Part shown: positions 1 to 7,789 of the stretch, in pieces
Layout: every line of letters begins with the position of its first letter
How positions within the stretch are numbered: the stretch's first letter is position 1
Source: Myroides sp.
GTDB lineage: Bacteria > Bacteroidota > Bacteroidia > Flavobacteriales > Flavobacteriaceae
DNA length: 11,372 nt
Reading direction: 5' to 3'
Assembly: GCA_018384465.1 (NCBI GenBank)
Contig: JAHAYQ010000034.1
Span: 1 to 11,372, forward strand
Position numbers and translations under genes: made by a program
The notes under the pieces: model-generated
The model's input: only the letters and a program-made list of their open reading frames with translations
The model's database searches: none
Told to the model about the DNA's origin: nothing

Positions 1-3000
1 CTTTAGTAGCTATTCATCATCCTTTGTTCACCAACGGATCGCACGGTGGCTATTTCTCTTTTCGCAATCATATCTATCCTTATAAAAATATACCTTTACC
101 AGTATTAGGGTCTGTGGCAAATTATTTGCGAAAAACCACTGGGGCAAGTCCTGCCGATGTTCAGCACACTTATTACCGCCAATTGATTGACCGACTTAAG
201 ACCTTGACTAAAGATCAAGAGCAAGTAATTTTTGTATCGGGGCATGAGCATAATTTGCAATATATTGAAGATGATGGTGTAAAGCAATTAATTAGTGGCG
301 CCGGTTCTAAAACAGAAGAAGTAAGAGCCGTACAACCAACAAGCTATTCTATTGGGCAATTAGGTTTTGCTACTTTAAAATTATACGATAACCGCCAAGT
401 TGATTTATCCATACATACATTGGCTGCAGATGGAAGTGAAACGCGTTTTCAAAGAACCATTATTCAACCAGTAACCATTAATACCAATTATCCTGAGGTA
501 ACTAAAAGCCATACATTAGCTTCGGTTTATCCTAAGAAATCAACCGAAAAATCAGGTTTTTACCGATTGTTATTTGGTGAGCATTACCGCAGTATTTTCG
601 GAACAAAAGTTTCTGTTCCAGTAGCAGATCTTACCAAAATACACGGTGGATTACAACCTATTATTTCTGGTGGCGGTAATCAATCGTTGTCTCTGCGATT
701 AGAAAATCCAGAAGGGCGTCAGTACGTAATGCGCGGCTTACGCAAAAGTTCAAAACAATTTTTGCAAGTTGCTATTTTTAAAGACACCTATGTAAAAGAT
801 CAGTTAGACGATACCTTTGTGTTAGATATGATCGATGATCATTACACTACTTCGCATCCGTATGTACCGTTTATTATTGGTCATTTGTCTGAAGCTGTAA
901 ACTTATACCACACCAATCCCAAATTGTATTTTGTACCTAAGCAAAACGTTTTAGGAAGGTATAATGAAGCTTATGGTGATGAATTATATATGATAGAAGA
1001 GCGTCCGCACAAATCACAAAAAGATGTCATTTCATTCGGAAACGGAGGAGACATCATCAGTACCCAAGATTTATTGGTTAATTTAGAAAAAGATGAAAAA
1101 TACCGTGTGGATACCGAAATGTATCTGCGAGCACGTATTTTTGATTTCTTGATAGGTGATTGGGATCGACATGCCGATCAATGGCGTTGGGCTGAAAAAA
1201 CCAAAGGAGATGAAGTTTTCTACGAACCTATTCCAAGAGATCGCGATCAGGCTTTTGCCAAGTTAGACGGACATTTGCTACGCTTGCTTAATAAATTACC
1301 AGCTTTGCGCCACATGCAACACTTTTCTGAAGATTTTGCCCATCCACGATGGATTAATAAAACAGCATTTCCGTTGGATAAAGTTTTTCTCCAAAATACA
1401 CAGTTATCAGATTGGCAACATACTGCCAAACAAATTGCAAACGCTATAAATGATGAGGTAATAACAGAAACATTTAATTTACTGCCCGAAGAAATTAAAG
1501 AACAGTACACTCAAGATATTATCCATATATTAAAAGCTCGCCGAGAAAAATTAGTTGATTTTGTAGAAACATATTACCGCGAGTTATTTAAGTACGGACA
1601 AGTGGCAGGTACCAATAAAAAAGACACATTTATTGTAAAAACGGCTTTGGATAAAGTAGAAGTAGAGCATATACGCAACAAAAAGTCGGGCGATGTTTCT
1701 ATGGGCGTATATACTTATGATCCAAAAATAACGAAAGAACTGTGGATTTATGGTTTAGATGACGACGATCAAATGCAGATAATTGGAGAAAAATCATCGA
1801 TGAAAATTAAATTGATAGGTGGTAGAAATAACGATATTTATGATATAGACACCAAAACACCTGTCACTGTTTTTGATTATAATTCAAAAAATAATACGCT
1901 GAAACAAACCGATAATGCTAAGATTGTGTTGCGAGATCAGTACCAACTAAATCAATACGATTACAGAAAAACCCCTATTAATATTTTATCAATTTTGCCA
2001 AACGTTGCTTATAACAAAGACAATGGCGTTATGTTAGGAATAAAAGGTTCGTTAACAGTTAATAAATTCAATCAAAATCCTTTTACACAACAACATCAGT
2101 TTGGTTTAAATTTTGATTTTGCTACTTCAGGCTTGCTTGCTACTTATTCCGGAAGTTTTAAAGACTATTCGCGTTCTGGTTTTTGGACATTGGATGCTTT
2201 GCTGACCTCGTCAAACTTTTCAAGAAATTTTTTCGGCTGGAATAATCAACCTGTTTATAATAAAGATTTTTACAATGATAATTATTATAGAGTGCGTACG
2301 TCTCAGTTAGAAATTAAACCGTCGTATGAATGGAAAGGAAGAAATGGAAGTTCGTTTTTGTTAGGTGCAACGTATGAATCAACTAAGGTAGAAAATACGC
2401 ACAACCGTTTAATTGATGAAGAATTGATAAATGTACTTGATGACAGTTACCAACGTACCGATTATTTAGGAGCCCGTTTAAACTATGCTTTTGAAAATTA
2501 TGACGATCGTTACGAACCTACCACAGGCTTGTCGTTTTCATTTTTGTACGGCATAAGGTTCCATACCAACGATTTTGATAAAAACAACAATTATGTACGT
2601 TCTAAATTAAATTTTGTTGTGCCGCTTAGCAAGAATAAAAAACTTACTTGGTCATCGTCATATTTAGTTGAAAAAGTTTCAGGGCCCTATCATTTCTATC
2701 AAGCGGCAACCATTGGTCAGCACAACGGATTAAGAGGTTATCGTGAACAACGCTTTATTGGAGATGCTTCTTTTATCAGTAGTCAAGATCTTCGGTTTAA
2801 AATGCAGCAAATCAGCAATTCAATTTTGCCCTTGTCCTACGGTATTTATGGCGGATACGACGTAGGTAGAATTTGGAGTGATTTTGATGCCACTAATCAA
2901 TGGTACCAAAGTTACGGTGGTGGCTTGTGGTTTAATGCATTAAATTCGTTTACCGCACAAATTGGAGCATTTAGCAGTAAAGAAGAGTCGATCCTAATTA

Positions 3001-3026
3001 GTTTTGGTGCTGGATTTAAGTTTTAG
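1..3026 (+). CDS. Acid-phosphatase-like / kinase-like / Omp85 barrel envelope protein (5' end outside window)
   Basis: The frame is open to the left edge, so the true start, any signal peptide and the first phosphatase motifs are missing; a TTG at 24 is not a credible start. Three regions are visible. (1) The end of a calcineurin-like metallophosphatase: AIHHPLFTNGSHGG (from about 9) and GHEHNLQY (240-251 for GHEH), the last two metal-ligand motifs, closest from memory to tartrate-resistant purple acid phosphatases. (2) About 610-1620, a kinase-like region: glycine-rich GGGNQ (669-683), VMRGLRK (726-746), EERP (996-1007), DWDRH (1158-1172) and PRDRDQAF (1233-1256). (3) About 1980-3023, an Omp85/BamA-type beta-barrel, with LRGYR (2730-2744) matching the family's conserved loop motif and a C-terminal phenylalanine typical of barrels. 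The product probably sits in the outer membrane with its enzymatic modules in the periplasm; no POTRA repeat was recognised. The phosphatase and barrel calls are firm, the kinase call is inference, and the substrate is unknown. Confidence 0.85.
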   Translation, partial: LVAIHHPLFTNGSHGGYFSFRNHIYPYKNIPLPVLGSVANYLRKTTGASPADVQHTYYRQLIDRLKTLTKDQEQVIFVSGHEHNLQYIEDDGVKQLISGAGSKTEEVRAVQPTSYSIGQLGFATLKLYDNRQVDLSIHTLAADGSETRFQRTIIQPVTINTNYPEVTKSHTLASVYPKKSTEKSGFYRLLFGEHYRSIFGTKVSVPVADLTKIHGGLQPIISGGGNQSLSLRLENPEGRQYVMRGLRKSSKQFLQVAIFKDTYVKDQLDDTFVLDMIDDHYTTSHPYVPFIIGHLSEAVNLYHTNPKLYFVPKQNVLGRYNEAYGDELYMIEERPHKSQKDVISFGNGGDIISTQDLLVNLEKDEKYRVDTEMYLRARIFDFLIGDWDRHADQWRWAEKTKGDEVFYEPIPRDRDQAFAKLDGHLLRLLNKLPALRHMQHFSEDFAHPRWINKTAFPLDKVFLQNTQLSDWQHTAKQIANAINDEVITETFNLLPEEIKEQYTQDIIHILKARREKLVDFVETYYRELFKYGQVAGTNKKDTFIVKTALDKVEVEHIRNKKSGDVSMGVYTYDPKITKELWIYGLDDDDQMQIIGEKSSMKIKLIGGRNNDIYDIDTKTPVTVFDYNSKNNTLKQTDNAKIVLRDQYQLNQYDYRKTPINILSILPNVAYNKDNGVMLGIKGSLTVNKFNQNPFTQQHQFGLNFDFATSGLLATYSGSFKDYSRSGFWTLDALLTSSNFSRNFFGWNNQPVYNKDFYNDNYYRVRTSQLEIKPSYEWKGRNGSSFLLGATYESTKVENTHNRLIDEELINVLDDSYQRTDYLGARLNYAFENYDDRYEPTTGLSFSFLYGIRFHTNDFDKNNNYVRSKLNFVVPLSKNKKLTWSSSYLVEKVSGPYHFYQAATIGQHNGLRGYREQRFIGDASFISSQDLRFKMQQISNSILPLSYGIYGGYDVGRIWSDFDATNQWYQSYGGGLWFNALNSFTAQIGAFSSKEESILISFGAGFKF

Positions 3027-3042
3027 TTGATTGATGAGGTAG

Positions 3043-3906
3043 TTATTCTAAATTAAAGCTATAAACTTTACCACCTGAAGTTTTATCTTTTTCATCGGCA
3101 ATCCATAATTCGGTATCTGTTTTAAAAGTAATCGATTCTTTTTGAGAGATATGTCCTAAGTCTTTGATAATTAACTGTTCTTGTCTAAAAGAATTGTCGT
3201 TTAGGAACGGTAACAAGTATATGTAGTTGTGCGAAATCAACGCTAATTGTTTAGTATTATGGTTAAAAGCAGCTCCTGTAATAGCGCAACCTTTATATTT
3301 GCTGCAACCTTTTAAAACGGCAATTTTTTCGGCTTTAAAATGTCCTTCTTTATTGGGTACTTTATAAACAAAAAAACTACCGTCAAAGCCTTTTGATCTA
3401 TTTTTAGTAAATAAATAAAAGGCGCTGTCAGTGGCTATAAATGCTTCAGAATCGTACATTAATTGATTTTTTCTCGGCGGAAATTCTTTTTGATCTTCAT
3501 AAAAAAATGTCGTTATCTGTGAAGCATCAGCAGTTGGTTGATTTAGTGAAGCGGCATCTATCCTTAAAATACGCAAATCTTTACGATCGTTATTGTTATT
3601 ACCAAAATCGCCAATGTACAAATTGCCTTGTACATCTTGAGACAAATCTTCCCAATCGGTATTTTTTTGGTTAGTAATCTGCAACGTATTTTCTAACATA
3701 CCTTCCGGTGAATATATGTATAGTTCAGCTGCGTTGCCTTTGTCTTGCAACATATAAAGCTTTTGATGGGTAGGGTGGAAAACCAAGCCCGAAACTTCGC
3801 TATGTTCTGTTTTTAAATCAAAAATAGTATGAACACTTGTTTCTTGAGAGGAAGAAGTGCAAGCAGTAAATAAAGCAGCAATAATAAAAAAAGCATACGG
3901 TTTCAT
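3043..3906 (-). CDS. Predicted lipoprotein with propeller-like repeats, function unknown
   Basis: The 287-residue product begins MKPYAFFIIAALFTACTSSS: a short basic start, a hydrophobic stretch and a cysteine at residue 16. This fits a type II (lipoprotein) signal, although phenylalanine at -3 is not the usual leucine. The mature part shows repeated short beta-strand units, for example KLYMLQD, NLYIGDFGNN (95-104), SAFYLFTKN and TELWIAD, with acidic signatures NTDWEDLSQD (82-91) and YDSEAF (151-156). This pattern resembles six-bladed propellers of the SdiA-regulated or phytase-like groups, but I cannot name a family with certainty. Cysteines 201 and 207 (CSKYKGC) could form a disulphide, which would suit an envelope location. 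It converges with the large envelope gene, with 16 bases between the stop codons and no evident terminator hairpin. No enzyme activity should be assumed. Confidence 0.75.
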   Translation of the reverse strand: MKPYAFFIIAALFTACTSSSQETSVHTIFDLKTEHSEVSGLVFHPTHQKLYMLQDKGNAAELYIYSPEGMLENTLQITNQKNTDWEDLSQDVQGNLYIGDFGNNNNDRKDLRILRIDAASLNQPTADASQITTFFYEDQKEFPPRKNQLMYDSEAFIATDSAFYLFTKNRSKGFDGSFFVYKVPNKEGHFKAEKIAVLKGCSKYKGCAITGAAFNHNTKQLALISHNYIYLLPFLNDNSFRQEQLIIKDLGHISQKESITFKTDTELWIADEKDKTSGGKVYSFNLE

Positions 3907-3998
3907 AAAGCCTCAAATTTTAATAAAAGTACAAAAAATAATAGTAACGTATAGATTGTTACGCACTATTAAAAATAAATATAAACTCCTGTAAAATG

Positions 3999-4012
3999 TA
4001 TTTTTGTTAACA
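3999..4012 (+). repeat. 14-base direct repeat, copy 1
   Basis: The sequence TATTTTTGTTAACA occurs here and again, identically, at 4056-4069, so the two copies bracket the proposed promoter of the HD hydrolase gene. Each copy contains TATTTTTG, a match to the -7 consensus TAnnTTTG, and a palindromic GTTAAC. It could be a duplicated promoter element, a regulator site, or chance in AT-rich DNA. Confidence 0.6.
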
Positions 4013-4042
4013 TAAAGTACCTATTACTTATGGTAAAATAGT

Positions 4043-4050
4043 TATCTTTG
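4043..4050 (+). promoter_or_regulatory. Bacteroidota-type -7 promoter element upstream of the HD hydrolase gene
   Basis: TATCTTTG followed by C exactly fits the Bacteroidota primary-sigma -7 consensus TAnnTTTG. It lies 26 bases before the predicted TTG start at 4077, giving a short leader of roughly 20 bases if transcription starts 5-8 bases downstream. No clear TTG -33 element is present at the usual 17-23 base spacing, so the assignment rests on the -7 box and position. It is the likely main promoter of the HD hydrolase and lipid A gene run. Confidence 0.5.
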
Positions 4051-4055
4051 CGTGA

Positions 4056-4069
4056 TATTTTTGTTAACA
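4056..4069 (+). repeat. 14-base direct repeat, copy 2
   Basis: This is identical to 3999-4012 and starts 57 bases downstream of it. It ends 7 bases before the TTG start at 4077. Because it contains TATTTTTG it could act as an alternative -7 box giving an almost leaderless transcript. If it binds a regulator, its location would overlap the transcription start. Confidence 0.6.
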
Positions 4070-4076
4070 CAGCGTT

Positions 4077-5315
4077 TTGATCTCCGAGAACAAATTAAAA
4101 ATACTAAACGATCCAATTTATGGTTTTATAACTATACCAAGTGTATTGTTGTATGATCTTATGCAACATCCTTATTTTCAGCGGTTGCGTCGGATTAAAC
4201 AAATGGGTTTATCCTCATTGGTATACCCCGGAGCTGAACATACCAGGTTTCACCACGCTTTGGGCTGTATGCACATGATGCAAAAAGCTGTACAAGTGTT
4301 GCGCTTTAAGAATGTTGATATCTCCAAAGAAGAAGAAGAAGCGTTATACATTGCTATTTTATTGCACGATATTGGTCACGGACCTTTCTCGCATGCAATG
4401 GAGCACAGCATTGTAGAAAACGTGCAGCACGAAGAAATTTCGCTTTTGTTTATGGAGGCTTTAAATAAGGAGTTTAACGGAAAATTAACCTTGGCAATCG
4501 CTATTTTTACAAGAAATTATCCAAGAAAATTTTTAATTCAGCTTATTTCATCTCAAATGGATATGGATCGGATGGATTATTTAAAACGCGATAGTTTTTA
4601 TAGCGGGGTTGCCGAAGGAAATATCAATTCAGAACGACTTATTCAAATGATCAACGTACACAATGACGTGTTAGTGGTTGAAGAAAAAGGCATTTATTCT
4701 GTTGAAAAATTTTTAGTAGCACGCCGATTAATGTATTGGCAATGTTATTTACACAAAACAAGTGTAGGAGCAGAAATGGTACTGGCAAAGATTCTTAAAA
4801 GAGCGAAACAGCTCACCCTTTTAGGGGAAGATTTACCAGCAAGTACAGCCTTAAAATATTTTTTAAAACATTCTGTTACAAAAAATGATTTCAATAACAA
4901 TGTTTTAAATTATTTTGCCTTATTAGATGATGCTGATATTTATACCGCTTTAAAAAATTGGCAGTTTCATACAGATAAGGTACTTTCGTATTTAAGCAGT
5001 GCTATTGTAAACAGAAAATTATTCCATGTAGAATTAGTTTCTAAAAGTGATTTTGCCTTAAAATTAAATCATTACAAAGATTTATGTAAAGAAAAGATTC
5101 AAGTTGATGAAGAAGATTTAGAGTATTTTATTTTTGGTGATAAATTAAAAAATCAGGCGTATGATCTTAATGCAGATCCGATTCAAATTTGTACCAAGAA
5201 CAATAAAATTATCGATGTTTTAGAAGCATCAGACCAATACAATCTTAAAGCTTTGTCAGAACCTGTTTATAAATACTTTATATGCTATCCAAAAAGCATT
5301 TATAAAGTTGATTAA
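4077..5315 (+). CDS. HD-superfamily phosphohydrolase (COG1078-like, dGTPase/SAMHD1-related)
   Basis: This 412-residue cytoplasmic protein has the HD metal-binding set in order: TRFHHALG (56-63, probable ligand H60), LLHDIGHGPFSH (95-106, H97-D98) and MDMDRMDYLKRDSF (161-174, D162/D164). The DRMDYLKRD segment is typical of the COG1078 group, relatives of dNTP triphosphohydrolases and SAMHD1. The family hydrolyses nucleotide phosphates, but the substrate of this member cannot be read from sequence. The start is a TTG: an in-frame TAA lies at 4065-4067, no ATG or GTG follows it, and the next ATG (near codon 29) would cut into the conserved NDPIYGF region. It is the first gene of the rightward run and ends 22 bases before lpxD, a neighbour I recall as common in Flavobacteriaceae. 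No functional link to lipid A synthesis is shown. Confidence 0.9.
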   Translation: MISENKLKILNDPIYGFITIPSVLLYDLMQHPYFQRLRRIKQMGLSSLVYPGAEHTRFHHALGCMHMMQKAVQVLRFKNVDISKEEEEALYIAILLHDIGHGPFSHAMEHSIVENVQHEEISLLFMEALNKEFNGKLTLAIAIFTRNYPRKFLIQLISSQMDMDRMDYLKRDSFYSGVAEGNINSERLIQMINVHNDVLVVEEKGIYSVEKFLVARRLMYWQCYLHKTSVGAEMVLAKILKRAKQLTLLGEDLPASTALKYFLKHSVTKNDFNNNVLNYFALLDDADIYTALKNWQFHTDKVLSYLSSAIVNRKLFHVELVSKSDFALKLNHYKDLCKEKIQVDEEDLEYFIFGDKLKNQAYDLNADPIQICTKNNKIIDVLEASDQYNLKALSEPVYKYFICYPKSIYKVD

Positions 5316-5322
5316 ATTTTAA

Positions 5323-5330
5323 TATTTTTG
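5323..5330 (+). promoter_or_regulatory. Possible -7 promoter element directly upstream of lpxD
   Basis: TATTTTTG matches TAnnTTTG and ends 7 bases before the lpxD ATG at 5338. Transcription from it would give a leaderless or nearly leaderless lpxD message. A TTG at 5308-5310 is only 12 bases upstream, shorter than the usual 17-23 base spacing, so the -33 element is poor. The 22-base gap is also T-rich, and a chance match is possible. Confidence 0.35.
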
Positions 5331-5337
5331 TATTTAA

Positions 5338-6375
5338 ATGAAAATAACAGCACAGCAAATAGCAGAGGTTTTAAACGGAGAGGTTATTGGCGATTCTTCA
5401 GTAGAGGTATTTAAACTATCTAAAATTGAAGAAGGCGATCAAGGCTCTGTTACCTTTTTGTCAAATGCTAAATACAACCATTTTTTATATACTACAAAAG
5501 CATCTGTAGTTATTATAAATAAAACTTTTGAACCAATACACGAAGTAGCATCTACCTTGATTAAAGTAGACGATTCATACAAGGCATTTACCACCCTTTT
5601 AGAATATGCCAATCAAATTAAACTTATGAAATCGGGTATTGAACAGCCTTCGGTAATATCAGAAGGCGTAACCTATGGTACCGATCTTTATTTAGGCAGT
5701 TTTTGTTATATTGGTAAAAACACAACGATAGGTAATAATGTTAAAATTTATCCTAATTCCTTTGTTGGTGATAATGTAGTGATTGGTGACAATACCATAT
5801 TATTTGCCGGAGCACGTGTTTATTCCGAATCGATTATTGGTGCGCATTGCGTTATCCATTCAGGAACAGTTATTGGTTCTGATGGATTTGGATTTGCACC
5901 TAATAAAGATGGCAGTTATTCCAAAATACCTCAAATTGGGAATGTTATTATTGAAAATCATGTAGAAATTGGAGCTGGAACTACGGTTGATAGAGCCACT
6001 TTGGGATCAACCATTATACGAAAAGGAGTAAAATTAGATAATCAAATCCAAATAGCACATAATGTAGAAGTAGGCGAACATACGGTGATCGCTTCTCAAA
6101 CTGGTATCGCTGGTTCAACTAAAATTGGTAGAAATTGCGTTATTGGCGGTCAAGTTGGTATTGTGGGGCATATTACTATTGGTGATAATGTGCGTATTCA
6201 AGCACAAACAGGTGTTGGAAAAAGCATTAAGGATGGTGATATTATACAAGGATCACCTGCAATGGGATACAATGAATTTGCGAAATCGTATGTTTATTTC
6301 AAAAAATTACCGAATATTGTAAAAGAATTCAACGACGAGATAAAAGAGTTAAAGAATAAAGAAAATTTAAGCTAA
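5338..6375 (+). CDS. lpxD: LpxD, UDP-3-O-(3-hydroxyacyl)glucosamine N-acyltransferase
   Basis: LpxD transfers a 3-hydroxyacyl chain from acyl carrier protein to the 2-amino group of UDP-3-O-acyl-glucosamine, the third step of lipid A synthesis, in the cytoplasm. The 345 residues match the family length. The N-terminal domain (about 1-100) has VTFLSNAKY (38-46), with F40, N43 and Y46 at the positions that bind uracil in characterised LpxD. A left-handed beta-helix of hexapeptide repeats follows (about 108-305), with the signature GSDGFGFAPN (180-189), LDNQIQIAHNV (233-243) containing H241, equivalent to the catalytic histidine of E. coli LpxD (H239), and VGHITIG (276-282) with H278, equivalent to H276. 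A C-terminal helix ends the protein. It lies 22 bases after the HD hydrolase gene and 7 bases before lpxC/fabZ. Nothing is missing, so this is the canonical LpxD of the window. Confidence 0.96.
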   Translation: MKITAQQIAEVLNGEVIGDSSVEVFKLSKIEEGDQGSVTFLSNAKYNHFLYTTKASVVIINKTFEPIHEVASTLIKVDDSYKAFTTLLEYANQIKLMKSGIEQPSVISEGVTYGTDLYLGSFCYIGKNTTIGNNVKIYPNSFVGDNVVIGDNTILFAGARVYSESIIGAHCVIHSGTVIGSDGFGFAPNKDGSYSKIPQIGNVIIENHVEIGAGTTVDRATLGSTIIRKGVKLDNQIQIAHNVEVGEHTVIASQTGIAGSTKIGRNCVIGGQVGIVGHITIGDNVRIQAQTGVGKSIKDGDIIQGSPAMGYNEFAKSYVYFKKLPNIVKEFNDEIKELKNKENLS

Positions 6376-6382
6376 TATAATT

Positions 6383-7771
6383 ATGGTTAAACAAAAGACC
6401 ATCGCTCAAGAAGTGACGATTAATGGTGTAGGTTTACATACAGGGCAACAAGTTGAAATGACTTTAAAACCGGCGCCCATCAATAACGGTTTTACTTTTG
6501 TTAGAGTTGATTTGCCTGGAAATCCTGTTATTGAAGCAGATGCTAATTATGTAGTATCAACAGAACGTGGTACTAATTTAGAACATAAAGGCGTACAGTT
6601 ACATACCACAGAACACGTTTTAGCAGCGCTTGTTGGTTGTGATTTAGATAATGTTATTATTGAGTTAAACGCTTCAGAACCACCAATTATGGATGGGTCA
6701 TCTAAATATTTTGTTGAGGCTGTTGAAAAGGCTGGCGTAGTAGATCAAGATGCCGAGCGTAATGAATATATAGTTAAAGAAGTTATCTCATATGTAGATG
6801 AAAGAACCGGAAGCGAAATCATAGTGATGCCAGCCGATGAATATCAGGTAACTGCTATGGTTGATTTTGGTACCAAAGTATTAGGTACACAAAACGCTAC
6901 TTTAAAAAACTTAAGCGAGTTTAAAGATGAAATTGCTCAAGCAAGAACGTTTAGCTTTTTGCACGAAATAGAAACACTTTTGGCTCACGGGTTAATTAAA
7001 GGTGGTGATTTAAACAATGCCATTGTTTATGTTGATAAAGAAATTTCAGACGAAACCATACAGCGATTAAAAGTTGCTTTTGGCAAAGATGAAATTGCCG
7101 TAAAACCTAACGGTATTTTAGATAACTTAACACTTCATTATCCAAACGAAGCTGCTCGTCATAAATTATTAGATGTAGTAGGCGATTTGGCGTTAATTGG
7201 TACTCGCATTAGAGGAAAAGTTATTGCTAATAAACCAGGACATTTTGTAAACACACAGTTTGCAAAAAAAATGTCAAAAATCATAAAAGCAGAACGTAGA
7301 AATCAAGTGCCGGTTTACGATTTAAACAAAGAACCGTTAATGGACATTACAAAAATTATGTCTATGTTGCCCCACAGGTTTCCAATGCTTTTGGTTGATC
7401 GTATTATAGAATTGTCTGATTCTCATGTGGTAGGTATGAAAAATGTAACCATGAATGAGGAGTTTTTTCAAGGGCATTTTCCGGGAGCACCAGTTATGCC
7501 AGGTGTTTTAATTATAGAAGCGATGGCACAAACAGGTGGTATTTTAGCATTAAGTACCGTACCTGATCCTGAAAACTATCTAACCTATTTTATGAAAATA
7601 GATAACGTACGTTTTAAACAACAAGTATTACCAGGCGATACGCTAATTTTTAAATTAGATTTAATCACTCCAATTCGTAGAGGAATTTGTCACATGCAGG
7701 CAGTTGCCTATGCTAATGGAAAAATAGTTACCGAAGCCGAATTAATGGCACAAATAGTTAAAGCAAAATAG
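6383..7771 (+). CDS. lpxC/fabZ: LpxC/FabZ fusion: UDP-3-O-acyl-GlcNAc deacetylase and 3-hydroxyacyl-ACP dehydratase
   Basis: Two enzymes are joined in one 462-residue cytoplasmic protein. Residues 1 to about 305 are LpxC, the zinc deacetylase that commits the pathway to lipid A. HTTEH (74-78) supplies the catalytic glutamate E77 and zinc ligand H78, RHKLLDVVGD (259-268) supplies H260 and D264, and NKPGHFVN (283-290) carries the conserved histidine H287. Residues about 318-462 are FabZ: MLPHRFPMLLVDR (328-340) and GHFPGAPVMPGVLIIEAMAQ (364-383), with catalytic H365 and E379. FabZ dehydrates 3-hydroxyacyl-ACP for fatty-acid elongation, so both halves compete for the same acyl-ACP pool. The fusion is known in Bacteroidota and is intact here, with no stop or frameshift at the junction near 7310-7340. 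Only 7 bases separate it from lpxD and 18 from lpxA, which indicates cotranscription. Confidence 0.97.
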   Translation: MVKQKTIAQEVTINGVGLHTGQQVEMTLKPAPINNGFTFVRVDLPGNPVIEADANYVVSTERGTNLEHKGVQLHTTEHVLAALVGCDLDNVIIELNASEPPIMDGSSKYFVEAVEKAGVVDQDAERNEYIVKEVISYVDERTGSEIIVMPADEYQVTAMVDFGTKVLGTQNATLKNLSEFKDEIAQARTFSFLHEIETLLAHGLIKGGDLNNAIVYVDKEISDETIQRLKVAFGKDEIAVKPNGILDNLTLHYPNEAARHKLLDVVGDLALIGTRIRGKVIANKPGHFVNTQFAKKMSKIIKAERRNQVPVYDLNKEPLMDITKIMSMLPHRFPMLLVDRIIELSDSHVVGMKNVTMNEEFFQGHFPGAPVMPGVLIIEAMAQTGGILALSTVPDPENYLTYFMKIDNVRFKQQVLPGDTLIFKLDLITPIRRGICHMQAVAYANGKIVTEAELMAQIVKAK

Positions 7772-7789
7772 TAATAAATAATTAAGAGA

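Noticed and set aside
1247..1510. Minus-strand open frame of 87 codons
   Set aside because: It lies wholly inside the large envelope gene, opposite its conserved kinase-like motif region, and its translation resembles no protein family; it is a shadow of the real frame.
3441..3674. Plus-strand open frame of 77 codons
   Set aside because: It is antisense to the lipoprotein gene, whose strand is supported by a lipoprotein signal and repeated strand motifs; the opposite frame shows no such features.
3914..3940. Minus-strand promoter candidates for the lipoprotein gene (TATTTTTTG and TAAAATTTG read on the minus strand)
   Set aside because: Both have three instead of two bases between TA and TTTG and neither has a -33 TTG at the usual spacing, so I could not assign one.
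3944..3962. Inverted repeat gtaac/gttac in the divergent intergenic region
   Set aside because: Only five pairs with a nine-base loop; too short to support an operator or hairpin.
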